Source of the DNA: Rhizobium sp. CIAT894
GTDB lineage: Bacteria; Pseudomonadota; Alphaproteobacteria; Rhizobiales; Rhizobiaceae
Length of the DNA stretch: 64,000 bases
Direction: 5' to 3'
NCBI RefSeq assembly: GCF_000172795.2
Contig: NZ_CP020947.1
Location: 2,049,001 to 2,113,000, forward strand
A program made the position numbers and the translations under genes. The notes under the pieces were generated by a model, which was not told the DNA's origin, ran no database searches, and worked only from the letters and a program-made list of their open reading frames with translations. Shown in pieces: positions 9,790-19,288 of this stretch. The stretch's first letter is position 1, and each line of letters starts with the position of its first letter.

Positions 9790-10821
9790 TCAGTTCCAGA
9801 GCGGCGAGTAGATTGCGCCACCCTGCGTCCACAAGGCGTTCGGCGTGCCCTTGCGGTCGAGATACATCTTGGTCTTCGGACCGAGGTTACGATCGTAGGC
9901 CTCGCCGTAGTTGCCGACGGCCTTGATCGCCTGAGCAATGAAATCGTCGGAGAGGCCGAAGTCCTTGCCGTAGCCACCGCCGACGCCGAGGAACTTCTGA
10001 ATGAAGGGATCTTCGCTCTTCAGCTTTTCGGCCAGATTGGCTTGGGTGATCTCGGACTCCTCGGCCTGGAAGAGGCCGTATTCGATCCAGCGCAGCGCGT
10101 TGCGCCACTTGGAGTCGTTGGCAGCCACGAAGCCGCCGAACGGGGACTTGTCCAGCGTATCCGGGAGGATCAGATAGTCGGCTGGCTTCGGTGCATTCCC
10201 CGCCCAGGCGGCAAGGGCTGATTTGTCGGTGCTCATCGCATTGCAACGACCCGAGTTGAGAGCGGAGAAAAGCTTCTCGAGGTTTTCATAGGTCAGAACC
10301 TTGGAGTCCTTCCAGCCACGCGCCTTGAAGGCAGCAGCCAGAACGGTCTCGGTGGCCGATCCCTGCGTGGTGCAGATCGTTGCGCCATCGAGGTCTGCGA
10401 ATTCCTTGATCCCGGCATCGGTTTTCACCATGAGGCCGGTGCCGTCGTAGAAGTTGATTGGCAGAAAATCGATCGCGATCGACGATTCGCGCGCCGGTTT
10501 GATCGTGGTGTGGGCGAAGACGACATCGACCTGGCCGGTGAGGACTGCGTCAAAGCGGCTCTTGTCGGTCACCGTGATGAACTTGACCTTGGAGGCGTCG
10601 CCGAGAACGCCGGCGGCAACCGCTTTGCAGAAGTCGACGTCGAGCCCTTCCATCTGTCCGGTCGTAGTATTGAGATAGCCGAAGCCGGGAGCGGTGTTGT
10701 CGGTGCCGCAGTTGAGCACACCGCGCTGCTTGACCGTGTCGAGAACGGAGGCGGAAGCATTGGCCGCCGTGAACGCAACGCCTGCGAAAACGCCGGCAGT
10801 CAGGATTTTGAGTAGTTTCAT
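9790..10821 (-). CDS. Periplasmic amino-acid-binding protein, AapJ-like
   Basis: Family-3 solute-binding protein of 343 residues. It has a clear signal peptide (MKLLKILTAGVFAGVAFTAA, cleavage near ASASV). The mature protein starts with VKQRGVLNCGTDNTAPGFG and has GLDVDFCKAVAAGVLGDA, typical of AapJ/BztA. It should capture a polar amino acid in the periplasm and deliver it to the two permeases encoded downstream. Being first in an operon that ends with dsdA makes D-serine or another D/alpha-methyl amino acid an attractive ligand, but the residues visible here do not fix specificity. Confidence 0.92.
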   Translation of the reverse strand: MKLLKILTAGVFAGVAFTAANASASVLDTVKQRGVLNCGTDNTAPGFGYLNTTTGQMEGLDVDFCKAVAAGVLGDASKVKFITVTDKSRFDAVLTGQVDVVFAHTTIKPARESSIAIDFLPINFYDGTGLMVKTDAGIKEFADLDGATICTTQGSATETVLAAAFKARGWKDSKVLTYENLEKLFSALNSGRCNAMSTDKSALAAWAGNAPKPADYLILPDTLDKSPFGGFVAANDSKWRNALRWIEYGLFQAEESEITQANLAEKLKSEDPFIQKFLGVGGGYGKDFGLSDDFIAQAIKAVGNYGEAYDRNLGPKTKMYLDRKGTPNALWTQGGAIYSPLWN

Positions 10822-11126
10822 CGAAGTTCCCCTTTCGGATCGCGTAGTGACGGTGACGCCAAATCAATGAGCGATGGCTCGATCGAAAGTCCGGTAAGAC
10901 GCTGGAGGCGTTATCGCCTTTCTGACTGCGTCGTTCCCACTATTGGCCAAGGTCTGCGCGCGATCCTCGCTCCCAGTCCCATCAATTGGCAGATGGAGAG
11001 TAGGAGCGGGGTCTCTTCAAATCTACTTAATTCTCCTGAGGTGATACATTAGGAAATTTGTTGTTTTGTTGCCTCGGAATGATGGAGGTTTTGTCAGCAT
11101 GGGGTCTGTTGCGTCGGCCCCGGGCG
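10822..11126 (-). promoter_or_regulatory. Upstream region of the amino-acid transporter/dsdA operon
   Basis: This 305-bp interval separates the transporter operon start from the 3' end of the LysR gene, both on the minus strand. It should carry the operon promoter and possibly a LysR site. I see no convincing gene in it. The part near 11030-11080 is AT-rich. Confidence 0.4.
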
Positions 11127-12023
11127 TCAAGACAGGGGCGGCTTCTCGGCCATTCGGTCAAGGAACACCTGAAGGGCCGGACTGCGCTTTTCCTCTTTGC
11201 GGAAGGCGATAAATATCCTCCGGCGGATTTCCGGAACGAGCCTGCAGACCCAGACGTCTTCGAGATCATAGCTGGCGCGCAGGCCAGGCAGGATCGAGAT
11301 GCCGTAATTCTGCCGGATCAGCGCAATGGTCACTTCGAATCCCTTGCACCTCGCCACGATGTTGGGCTTGAATCCCTCTTCCTGACAGGCCTCCACCAGC
11401 ATCCTCGTATAGGTGTCGGAAGCGGTGTCGATCGCCCACCGGTCCTCCCGAAGCTCATGCAGGCCAACGGTTGGCCGCTCCGACAGCCTGTGATCCTTGG
11501 AGACCATGACGTTGAACACGTCCTCCATCAGGAAGATCGTCTCGATATTGGGATCGAGCGCGCCGGTCGATATATTCAAGTCATCGATAATCGCGACATC
11601 CGTCTGCCAGCTTCGCAGCGCGGCAACGCTTTCGCCCGGCTCCATTTCTTCGAACTGGACGGTGAGGTGAGGGTGCCGTTCGGCAAGGTCGTAGACGACC
11701 TTCGGAATGACGGCGGCCGCCACGGAAGGAAACGCCGCTACCCGAAGTTCGCCGGAAACGACGCTTTTCAATTCGGCAATGTCGGCTTTCGCCGATTCGA
11801 TTTCGATCAGGATCTTCTCTGCCCGCAGCACCAGCTGCTGGCCGGCGGGCGTCATGACAACGCCCCGCCCGCGTCGCTCGACGAGCCGTATGCCCACCTC
11901 TTCTTCAAGAAGCGCAATTTGCTGCGACACGGCCGACGGCGAGACGTGTAAGGCTTCTGCCACCGCCGCCATGGTCTTGCGGATCGACAGTTCGCGCAGT
12001 GCCCGCAGACGTCCGACATCCAT
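11127..12023 (-). CDS. LysR-family transcriptional regulator
   Basis: DNA-binding regulator of 298 residues. The N-terminal winged helix-turn-helix is MAAVAEALHVSPSAVSQQIALLEEEVG followed by GVVMTPAGQQLV, and the C-terminal two-thirds is the periplasmic-binding-like effector domain (SGELRVAAFPSVAAAVIPKVV). It is divergent from the SHMT-folD-purU operon, 126 bp away, and lies upstream of the transporter/dsdA operon on the same strand. It is the obvious candidate regulator of both, with serine, glycine or a D-amino acid as possible effector. This regulatory assignment is inference from position. Confidence 0.88.
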   Translation of the reverse strand: MDVGRLRALRELSIRKTMAAVAEALHVSPSAVSQQIALLEEEVGIRLVERRGRGVVMTPAGQQLVLRAEKILIEIESAKADIAELKSVVSGELRVAAFPSVAAAVIPKVVYDLAERHPHLTVQFEEMEPGESVAALRSWQTDVAIIDDLNISTGALDPNIETIFLMEDVFNVMVSKDHRLSERPTVGLHELREDRWAIDTASDTYTRMLVEACQEEGFKPNIVARCKGFEVTIALIRQNYGISILPGLRASYDLEDVWVCRLVPEIRRRIFIAFRKEEKRSPALQVFLDRMAEKPPLS

Positions 12024-12149
12024 AACGACCTCCTCGCAGCCCCGAAATCATTAGCATATCTGAACGTATAAGCAAATATTATTAACTTTTTCTGGCGTTT
12101 CGATCGATCTAGGGTCCGCCTCACGAATTCGAGGAATTGGAGAACTCAG
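12024..12149. promoter_or_regulatory. Divergent LysR / SHMT promoter region
   Basis: This 126-bp intergenic region between divergent starts is AT-rich compared with its surroundings around 12050-12095. It contains ATATCTGAACGTAT at about 12056-12069, an imperfect dyad of the kind LysR proteins bind. GAGGAATTGGAG before 12150 provides the SHMT ribosome-binding site. The exact operator is not resolved. Confidence 0.4.
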
Positions 12150-13427
12150 ATGACCAACGCTGCAAGGGTGCATTTCAACACCACCGTCCAGGAGGCTGAT
12201 CCACTCGTCGCCGATGCCCTCGCGTCCGAGCGGGCCCGCCAGCAGAACCAGATTGAGCTCATCGCTTCAGAGAATATCGTCAGCCGTGCGGTTCTCGACG
12301 CCTTGGGGCACGAGATCACCAATAAGACACTCGAAGGCTATCCGGGCAATCGTTTTCACGGTGGCGGGCAGTTCGTCGACATTGCCGAGCAGGCCGCGAT
12401 CGACCGCGCCAAGCAGCTGTTCAATTGCGGCTACGCCAACGTTCAGCCGCACTCGGGGACGCAGGCCAACCTGGCCGTCTTCTTCCTGCTTCTCAAGCCA
12501 GGCGAAAAGGTGCTTTCGCTCGACCTCGCGGCCGGCGGCCACCTGTCGCACGGCATGAAGGCGAACCTGTCGGGCCGCTGGTTCGACGCCAACAATTACA
12601 GCGTCAACCCGCAGAACGAGGTCATCGACCTTGATGAGATGGAACGCATCGCCGAAGAAATCCGCCCGAAGCTGCTGATAACAGGTGGTTCGGCATATCC
12701 GCGCGAACTCGACTTCGAGCGCATGTCGAAGATCGCAAAGAAGGTCGGCGCCCACTTCCTGGTGGATATGGCCCATATCGCCGGCCTCGTTGCCGGCGGC
12801 GTCCATCCTTCGCCGTTCCCGCATGCCGACATCGTGACCTGCACCACCACCAAGACGCTACGCGGTCCGCGTGGCGGCCTGATCCTCACCAACAACGAGG
12901 AATGGTACAAGAAGCTGCAGGCGGCAGTGTTTCCCGGCGTCCAGGGATCGCTGCACAGCAACGTCCTGGCCGCCAAGGCGATCTGCCTGGGTGAAGCCCT
13001 CCGCGACGATTTCAAGCTCTATGCCCGCCAGGTCGTTGAAAACGCGAAGGTTCTCGCCGAAACGCTGGCGGATCGTGGCGTTCGCATCGTTTCCGGCGGC
13101 ACCGATACCCACATCATCCTGCTCGATCTGTCGAGCAAGGGACTGCTTGGAAAACAGGCTGAGACGCTGCTCGCCAGGGCGAATATCACATCCAACAAGA
13201 ACCCGATCCCCGGCGACAGCCCTCGTCCTCCGGAGTGGGTCGGCATGCGCCTTGGCTCCTCCGCTGCGACGACACGTGGCTTGAAGGAGGAGGAATTCCG
13301 GGTTCTCGGCCATGTCATCGCGGATCTCATTGACGCCGAGACAGAGGGCAGGACCGACGAGATCGTCGGAACTGCCAGAGCGAAGATCGCGGAATTGACC
13401 GAGAAGTTCCCGGTCTACGGCCACTAA
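12150..13427 (+). CDS. SHMT-family PLP enzyme, probably 2-methylserine hydroxymethyltransferase
   Basis: Fold-type I PLP protein of 425 residues, collinear with serine hydroxymethyltransferase. Lys235 in [12 protein letters not shown] is the cofactor lysine, and [14 protein letters not shown] and [16 protein letters not shown] are SHMT motifs. Key positions differ from canonical GlyA (E. coli numbering): Tyr55 is Thr60 (NKTLEGYPG), Tyr64-Tyr65 are Phe69-His70 (GNRFHGG) and His228 is Thr234. Thr at position 55 is, as I recall, characteristic of alpha-methylserine hydroxymethyltransferases of Paracoccus, Aminobacter and Ensifer, which transfer C1 from 2-methylserine to THF and release D-alanine. 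Downstream folD and purU would dispose of the C1 unit. A divergent SHMT with ordinary activity remains possible. Confidence 0.75.
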   Translation: MTNAARVHFNTTVQEADPLVADALASERARQQNQIELIASENIVSRAVLDALGHEITNKTLEGYPGNRFHGGGQFVDIAEQAAIDRAKQLFNCGYANVQPHSGTQANLAVFFLLLKPGEKVLSLDLAAGGHLSHGMKANLSGRWFDANNYSVNPQNEVIDLDEMERIAEEIRPKLLITGGSAYPRELDFERMSKIAKKVGAHFLVDMAHIAGLVAGGVHPSPFPHADIVTCTTTKTLRGPRGGLILTNNEEWYKKLQAAVFPGVQGSLHSNVLAAKAICLGEALRDDFKLYARQVVENAKVLAETLADRGVRIVSGGTDTHIILLDLSSKGLLGKQAETLLARANITSNKNPIPGDSPRPPEWVGMRLGSSAATTRGLKEEEFRVLGHVIADLIDAETEGRTDEIVGTARAKIAELTEKFPVYGH

Positions 13428-13513
13428 GGCAACGTACCCATGCGGAAATGCCCCGCCCACATCTCCGGGCGCGGCATTTTGCTGGTTCGAGCTTGGATGC
13501 AATGGAGCACCCC

Positions 13514-14410
13514 ATGGGAATGGACAGATTCACACGCGCCGCAAACATCGATGGCAAAGAGTACGCAGCAGGGCTCTTGCAGCGCATCAAGGCCGATGTC
13601 GAAACGCTGGAGGCAACGACTGGGGCCGTTCCCGGTCTGGCCGTCGTTCTGGTGGGGCACGACCCGGCAAGCGCAATTTATGTGGCTTCAAAGCACCGTC
13701 AGACGGTTGCCGCCGGAATGAAGTCCTTCGAATACCGGCTTGCTCAGGAAACCACGCAGGGCGAACTTCTAGACCTAGTGCATCACCTTAACAACGATTC
13801 AGAAGTGCATGGAATTCTTGTTCAGTTGCCGCTGCCGGCGCATTTGGATCCGAACGCCGTGATCCAGGCCATCAATCCCGACAAGGATGTCGACGGCTTC
13901 CATGTGTCGAATGCGGGCCGCCTTGCAACGGGCAACCCGGCTTTGGTTCCCTGCACCCCTCTCGGCTGCATGATGCTCATCAAGGATACGCTCGGCGAGA
14001 GCCTCTCCGGCCTTCATGCCGTCATCGTCGGCAAGTCCAACATCGTCGGAAAACCGATGGCGCAGATGCTGATGAATGCCCACTGTACCGTCACGGTCGT
14101 TCACTCGCAGACGAGGAACGCGGCAGAACTTTGCCGGGCGGCCGACATTCTTGTCGTCGCGGCCGGTCGGGCGGGCCTGGTTCGGGGTGACTGGATCAAG
14201 CCCGGCGCCGTCGTGATCGACGTCGGCATCAACCGGATACAGGACGGCGAAAAATCGCGGATCGTCGGCGACGTGGCATATGGCGAAGCCGGCCACGCGC
14301 GCGCCATCACGCCGGTGCCGGGCGGCGTCGGCCCGATGACGATCGCATGCCTGCTGTCCAACACGCTCACCGCATTCCGCCGCCACCACGCGATGATCGC
14401 CGCGGCCTGA
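13514..14410 (+). CDS. folD: Bifunctional methylene-THF dehydrogenase/methenyl-THF cyclohydrolase
   Basis: Oxidises 5,10-methylene-THF to 5,10-methenyl-THF and hydrolyses it to 10-formyl-THF. The 298-residue protein has the catalytic YVASKHR motif (Tyr and Lys), [25 protein letters not shown] and the NADP-binding [17 protein letters not shown]. The ATG at 13514 follows GGAG by 6 bases and is preferred over 13448, whose extra residues have no family counterpart. It lies 86 bp after the SHMT-like gene and 22 bp before purU. In this context it probably serves catabolic C1 oxidation, and a housekeeping folD may exist elsewhere. Confidence 0.93.
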   Translation: MGMDRFTRAANIDGKEYAAGLLQRIKADVETLEATTGAVPGLAVVLVGHDPASAIYVASKHRQTVAAGMKSFEYRLAQETTQGELLDLVHHLNNDSEVHGILVQLPLPAHLDPNAVIQAINPDKDVDGFHVSNAGRLATGNPALVPCTPLGCMMLIKDTLGESLSGLHAVIVGKSNIVGKPMAQMLMNAHCTVTVVHSQTRNAAELCRAADILVVAAGRAGLVRGDWIKPGAVVIDVGINRIQDGEKSRIVGDVAYGEAGHARAITPVPGGVGPMTIACLLSNTLTAFRRHHAMIAAA

Positions 14411-14432
14411 GACGACGAACAAGGAGATAGAC

Positions 14433-15329
14433 ATGACCATCACGGCCCCTCGCTACGCTCTGCGTGTCGCATGCCCGTCGATCCGCGGCGTGACGGCCGC
14501 CATCGCCGGCTATCTCTCCCAGAACGGCTGCAACATCTCCGACAGCGCGCAATTCGACGACGCTGACACCGGACGCTATTTCATGCGGATCAGTTTCCAG
14601 CCGTACGACGGCCATACGCTTGACCAGCTTCGTCAAGGCTTCGAGCCGATCGCCGACAAGTTCGAGGCGAAGGCCGAATTTTTCGATGAGACCGAAAAGA
14701 AGAAGGTGATCCTGATGGTGAGCCGCTTCGGACACTGCCTGAACGATCTCCTCTATCGCTGGCGCATCGGGGCGCTGCCGATCGACATCGTCGGCGTGAT
14801 CTCCAACCATACGGATTACCAGCGGGTCGTCGTGAACCACGACATCCCGTTCCACTGCATCAAGGTGACTAGGGAAAACAAGCCGGAGGCCGAGGCGAAG
14901 CAGATGCAGATCGTCGAGGAGTCAGGCGCCGAACTCATCGTGCTGGCCCGCTACATGCAGGTCCTGTCCGACGACATGTGCCGCAGGATGTCCGGCAGGA
15001 TCATCAACATCCACCATTCGTTCCTGCCGAGCTTCAAGGGCGCCAATCCCTATAAGCAGGCATTCGAACGGGGCGTGAAGCTCATCGGCGCGACCTCGCA
15101 CTACGTCACCGCAGACCTCGACGAAGGCCCGATCATCGAGCAGGACATCGTCCGCGTGACACATGCGCAGAGCGGCGAGGACTATGTGAGCCTCGGCCGT
15201 GACGTTGAAAGCCAGGTGCTCGCCCGAGCCATCCACGCCCACATCCATGGCCGGGTATTCATCAACGGCAACAAGACCGTCGTATTCCCGGCTTCCCCCG
15301 GTTCATACGCGTCGGAGCGCATGGGTTGA
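14433..15329 (+). CDS. purU: Formyltetrahydrofolate deformylase
   Basis: Hydrolyses 10-formyl-THF to formate and THF. The 298-residue protein has an N-terminal ACT domain (ALRVACPSIRGVTAAIAGYL, about residues 8-27) and a C-terminal formyltransferase-like domain with INIHHSFLPSFKGANPY and GATSHYVTADLDEGPII. The Asn/His/Asp catalytic residues of that fold sit in those motifs. The ACT domain in PurU senses methionine/glycine balance. It is third in the SHMT-folD-purU operon, completing a route from a hydroxymethyl amino acid to formate that frees THF. AGGAGAT precedes the ATG. Confidence 0.94.
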   Translation: MTITAPRYALRVACPSIRGVTAAIAGYLSQNGCNISDSAQFDDADTGRYFMRISFQPYDGHTLDQLRQGFEPIADKFEAKAEFFDETEKKKVILMVSRFGHCLNDLLYRWRIGALPIDIVGVISNHTDYQRVVVNHDIPFHCIKVTRENKPEAEAKQMQIVEESGAELIVLARYMQVLSDDMCRRMSGRIINIHHSFLPSFKGANPYKQAFERGVKLIGATSHYVTADLDEGPIIEQDIVRVTHAQSGEDYVSLGRDVESQVLARAIHAHIHGRVFINGNKTVVFPASPGSYASERMG

Positions 15330-15595
15330 GCGCTGCTTAGCCCACGCTCATGTCACGATGCGGGATTGCCCATATTCGTGGGCAACTCTCCTTAGTGACG
15401 GAACGCGATCCTGCGCGGCTTGACAATGTGACGGAGTGCGTTGCATTTTCGCCACATTGCGTTGCTTAAAGGTCACGCAAGGGTTTTGGACATTCGCTCC
15501 CGATCGAGTCGTTGCAGCGCTGGCTTTCTTGAGCCGGCGTTCTTTGGTTTCGATCGGATGGCGAGGGCGGCGGGTGCCGTCTGAAGAGAGGCCGA
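15330..15595 (+). promoter_or_regulatory. ntrY upstream region and possible synteny junction
   Basis: This 266-bp region lies between purU and ntrY. GAGAGG a few bases before 15596 is the ntrY ribosome-binding site. In most related genomes ntrY follows ntrC directly; here purU precedes it, so this interval probably holds both a rearrangement junction and an ntrY promoter. No coding sequence is evident. Confidence 0.4.
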
Positions 15596-17866
15596 ATGAC
15601 GCAGGATGGGGTATCGCCGGCGGCGGCGGGCGAGGCGGTGACCACGGTGACCGATCGTCGCGCCCTTTTCGCCGTGCCTGGCCTGGTGCTCGCCGGCGGC
15701 GCGCTCCTCTGCGCCACGGCCACACTTTTCGTGCTGCTCGGCCTGACCCCGATCGCGCCGAGTTCGCATGTCGTCATCACCTCGGTCATCGTCAATTCCT
15801 TCTTCGTGCTGACGCTGCTGGCGCTGATCGCCCGCGAGGTGGCAAGGCTGCTCAAGGCGCGCACCCGGGGCAGGGCGGCGGCACGCCTGCATATCCGCAT
15901 CGTCGTGCTTTTCTCGATCGTCGCGATCACGCCGGCGATTCTCGTCGCCATCTTCGCGAGCATCACGCTGAATGCCGGCCTCGACCGCTGGTTTGCGCTG
16001 CGCACCCAGTCGATCGTCAGCTCGTCGCGCAATATCGGCCAGGCCTATATGATGGAGAATGCCAGCTATCTGCAGGGGCAGACGGTCTCCATGGCCAACG
16101 ATCTGGAGCGCAATCGCGCACTCTACAGCCTCGACAGAACGGGTTTCGCCGACCTGATGACGCGCCAGGCGAGGGGCCGCGGCCTGCTCGGTTCCTTCCT
16201 CGTCGAGCGCGACGGCTCGGTGATCGTCCAGGCCGATATTTCCACCGAAAAACCTCTGCCGGCGATCCCGCAGGATGCGCTGGAAAAGGCCGCTGCCGGC
16301 CAGCCGACGCTGATTCCGCCCGGTGTTACCAACCTCGTCGGCGCCATCATCAAGCTCGATGCCATCCAGGGCACCTTCCTCTATACGGTGCGCGCCGTCG
16401 ATCCGAAGGTCATGGGCGCCATGCGGATGATGGAGGAGAACGCCACCGAATACCGCTCGATGGAGGCCAACCGCTTCTCGTTGCAGGTCGCCTTCGCCGT
16501 GCTCTATATCGGCTTCGCGCTGATCGTGCTGCTTGCGGCGATCTGGACGGCGATCGCCGTTGCCGACCGCATCGTCCGGCCGATCCGCCTGCTGATCACC
16601 GCGGCCGACAGCGTCGCATCGGGCAATATGGATATCGTCGTGCCGGTGCACGCCGTCGATGGCGACGTCGCCAACCTGTCGCGCACCTTCAACAAGATGA
16701 TCTCGGAAATCCGCACCCAACGCGACGAGATCCTCGAAGCCAAGGACGAGGTCGACGACCGTCGCCGCTTCATCGAAGCGGTGCTTTCGGGCGTGACCGC
16801 TGCCGTCATCGGCGTCGAGCAGGATCGCCGCATCGCCATCGTCAACAGTTCGGCCGAGACGCTGATGTCGCTGTCTGCCGACGAGATGCTCGGCAAGCAG
16901 CTGGCCGATATTGCGCCTGAGGTCGATCAGGTGCTGACCGAAGCGGCGGCGCGTCATCGCGGCGATTTCCGCAAGCAGATCGCGCTGGTGCGCGGCGGCA
17001 CGGTGCGCACACTGAGCGTGCAGGTCACCCGCGAGGAAGTGCGCGACATGAGCGAATCCTACGTGATCACGCTCGACGACATCACCGACCTCGTCATCGC
17101 CCAGCGCTCGACCGCCTGGGGGGATGTGGCAAGGCGCATCGCCCACGAGATCAAGAACCCACTGACGCCGATCCAGCTTTCGGCCGAGCGCATCCAGCGC
17201 CGCTACGGCAAGCAGATCGACCCGGACGACCGCACCGTCTTCGACCAGTGCACCGATACGATCATCCGCCAGGTCGGCGATATCGGCCGTATGGTCGACG
17301 AATTCTCCGCCTTCGCCCGCATGCCGAAGCCGACCAAGGAACCGAGCGACCTGCGCGATATCCTTCGCGACGCGATCTTCCTGCGCGAGATGGGCAATCA
17401 TCACGTCAGCTTTGCGCAGGATTTCGGCGAGCAGCCGCTGGAGGGCCTGTTCGATAGCCGCATGCTCGGCCAGGCTTTCGGAAATCTGATCAAGAATGCC
17501 GTGGAGGCGATCGAAGCCGTCCCGAGCGACGAACGCGACGAACGCAAGATCCTCGTTCGCGCCGCCTTCGATGCCGGCCGCGACCGCTTCACCGTCGATG
17601 TCATCGACAATGGCCGCGGCCTGCCCGTGGAGAACCGCCACAGCATTCTGGAACCCTATATGACGATGCGCGAGAAGGGCACCGGCCTCGGTCTCGCCAT
17701 CGTCAAGAAGATCATCGAGGAACATGGCGGGCAGCTCGAGCTGCACGATGCGCCCGCCGATTTCGACCGGGGAAGAGGGGCCATGATCCGCGTGCATCTG
17801 CCGCGCCGGGATCCGACGCCCGCTGCTCCCGCAGCCAATGACAAGGAAAGCGTTTATGGCCTCTGA
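15596..17866 (+). CDS. ntrY: Nitrogen-regulation sensor histidine kinase NtrY
   Basis: Membrane sensor kinase of 756 residues. Two N-terminal membrane segments (about residues 28-75) are followed by a third near 100, a periplasmic/extracytoplasmic stretch and a fourth near 300. HAMP, PAS and kinase domains then follow. The phosphorylated His517 lies in RRIAHEIKNPLTPIQLSAER, and ATP-binding boxes are DNGRGLP and KGTGLGLAIVKKI. It is expected to phosphorylate NtrX, encoded immediately downstream with an 11-base overlap. NtrYX modulates nitrogen metabolism, envelope and redox traits in alphaproteobacteria. The ntrB-ntrC genes that usually precede it are absent here. Confidence 0.95.
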   Translation: MTQDGVSPAAAGEAVTTVTDRRALFAVPGLVLAGGALLCATATLFVLLGLTPIAPSSHVVITSVIVNSFFVLTLLALIAREVARLLKARTRGRAAARLHIRIVVLFSIVAITPAILVAIFASITLNAGLDRWFALRTQSIVSSSRNIGQAYMMENASYLQGQTVSMANDLERNRALYSLDRTGFADLMTRQARGRGLLGSFLVERDGSVIVQADISTEKPLPAIPQDALEKAAAGQPTLIPPGVTNLVGAIIKLDAIQGTFLYTVRAVDPKVMGAMRMMEENATEYRSMEANRFSLQVAFAVLYIGFALIVLLAAIWTAIAVADRIVRPIRLLITAADSVASGNMDIVVPVHAVDGDVANLSRTFNKMISEIRTQRDEILEAKDEVDDRRRFIEAVLSGVTAAVIGVEQDRRIAIVNSSAETLMSLSADEMLGKQLADIAPEVDQVLTEAAARHRGDFRKQIALVRGGTVRTLSVQVTREEVRDMSESYVITLDDITDLVIAQRSTAWGDVARRIAHEIKNPLTPIQLSAERIQRRYGKQIDPDDRTVFDQCTDTIIRQVGDIGRMVDEFSAFARMPKPTKEPSDLRDILRDAIFLREMGNHHVSFAQDFGEQPLEGLFDSRMLGQAFGNLIKNAVEAIEAVPSDERDERKILVRAAFDAGRDRFTVDVIDNGRGLPVENRHSILEPYMTMREKGTGLGLAIVKKIIEEHGGQLELHDAPADFDRGRGAMIRVHLPRRDPTPAAPAANDKESVYGL

Positions 17867-19220
17867 TATTCTCGTCGTCGACGACGAGCACGATATTCGC
17901 GAGATCGTTTCCGGCATTCTCTCGGACGAGGGACACGAAACGCGCACGGCCCATGACAGCGACAGTGCGCTGGCGGCAATATCCGACCGCGTGCCGCGGC
18001 TGATCTTCCTCGATATCTGGATGCAGGGCAGCAAGCTCGACGGTCTGTCGCTGCTCGACGAGATCCGCACCCGCCATCCGGACTTGCCCGTGGTGATGAT
18101 ATCAGGTCATGGCAACATCGAGACCGCCGTTTCGGCGATCAAGCGCGGCGCGTTCGATTTCATCGAGAAACCCTTCAAGGCCGACCGGCTGATCCTGATT
18201 GCCGAGCGGGCGCTGGAAAATTCGAAGTTGAAGCGCGAGGTCTCCGAGCTGAAGCGGCGCACCGGCGATGCGCTGGAGCTGATCGGCACCTCGGTCGCCG
18301 TTTCGCAGCTGCGCCAGACGATCGAGAAGGTCGCGCCGACCAACAGCCGCATCATGATCCTCGGCGCCTCCGGTTCCGGCAAGGAGCTGGTTGCGCGGAT
18401 GATCCACAAGAAGTCGGCCCGTGCTAACGGCCCATTCGTGGCCATCAACGCTGCCAACATCACGCCCGATCGCATGGAGGTGGCGCTGTTCGGCACGGAG
18501 GGGACGCCCGGCCAGGCGCGCAAGATCGGCGCGCTCGAGGAAGCCCATCGCGGCATCCTCTATCTTGACGAAGTCGGCGAGATGCCGCGCGAGACGCAGA
18601 ACAAGATCCTCCGCGTGCTGGTCGATCAGCAGTTCGAGCGTGTCGGCGGCTCCAAACGCGTCAAGGTCGATGTCCGGATCATCTCCTCGACCGCCTATAA
18701 TCTCGAAAGCCGCATCACCGAGGGATGGTTCCGCGAGGATCTCTATCATCGCCTCGCCGTCGTGCCGGTGCGTGTGCCGCAGCTTGCCGAGCGCCGCGAA
18801 GATATTCCCTTCCTCGTCGACCAGCTGATGCGCCAGATTTCCGAGCAAGCCGGCATTCGTCCGCGCCGCATCGGCGACGACGCCATGGCCGTGCTGCAGG
18901 CGCATGACTGGCCGGGCAACATCCGTCAGCTGCGCAACAACATCGAGCGGCTGATGATCCTTGCCCGCACCGACGGGCCGGATGCGCCGATCACCGCCGA
19001 CATGCTGCCGACCGATCTCGGCGACATGCTGCCGAAGGTGTCGGCCAAGAACGATTATCACATCATGACGCTGCCGCTGCGCGAAGCCCGCGAGATGTTC
19101 GAGAAGGATTACCTGATCGCCCAGATCAACCGCTTCGGCGGCAATATCTCGCGCACCGCCGAATTCGTCGGCATGGAACGTTCGGCGCTGCACCGCAAGC
19201 TGAAGTCGCTCGGCGTCTGA
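17856..19220 (+). CDS. ntrX: Response regulator NtrX
   Basis: NtrC-family regulator of about 454 residues. The receiver domain has the phospho-acceptor Asp53 in LIFLDIWMQG. The central AAA+ domain has Walker A GASGSGKE and Walker B ILYLDEVGEM, and the C-terminal helix-turn-helix is NISRTAEFVGMERSALHRKL. The loop where sigma-54 activators carry GAFTGA reads TEGTPGQARK, so that motif is missing; this fits NtrX acting without classical sigma-54 contact. The ATG at 17856 follows AAGGAAAG by 5 bases and is preferred over 17838. Translation is coupled to ntrY. Confidence 0.94.
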   Translation: MASDILVVDDEHDIREIVSGILSDEGHETRTAHDSDSALAAISDRVPRLIFLDIWMQGSKLDGLSLLDEIRTRHPDLPVVMISGHGNIETAVSAIKRGAFDFIEKPFKADRLILIAERALENSKLKREVSELKRRTGDALELIGTSVAVSQLRQTIEKVAPTNSRIMILGASGSGKELVARMIHKKSARANGPFVAINAANITPDRMEVALFGTEGTPGQARKIGALEEAHRGILYLDEVGEMPRETQNKILRVLVDQQFERVGGSKRVKVDVRIISSTAYNLESRITEGWFREDLYHRLAVVPVRVPQLAERREDIPFLVDQLMRQISEQAGIRPRRIGDDAMAVLQAHDWPGNIRQLRNNIERLMILARTDGPDAPITADMLPTDLGDMLPKVSAKNDYHIMTLPLREAREMFEKDYLIAQINRFGGNISRTAEFVGMERSALHRKLKSLGV

Positions 19221-19288
19221 TTCCTTCCGGCGCGGCCGAGGTCGCGCCGCGCCCTTATATATTGCCCTCCCGGAAGACCAGGTTTCCT

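Noticed and set aside
8507..9811. 434-codon open frame on the plus strand
   Set aside because: It mirrors the AapQ-like permease gene; composition is Asp/Arg/Glu-rich shadow sequence without motifs.
12024..12149. Glycine riboswitch before the SHMT-like gene
   Set aside because: The 126-bp leader is too short for a tandem glycine aptamer, contains the LysR promoter and shows no aptamer-like conserved core.
15436..16920. 494-codon plus-strand frame upstream of and across ntrY
   Set aside because: Out of frame with ntrY, Arg-rich low-complexity translation, no ribosome-binding site.
15473..18070. 865-codon open frame on the minus strand
   Set aside because: It lies antisense to ntrY and the start of ntrX, is rich in Arg/Asp/His as expected for the opposite strand of GC-rich codons, and has no domain.
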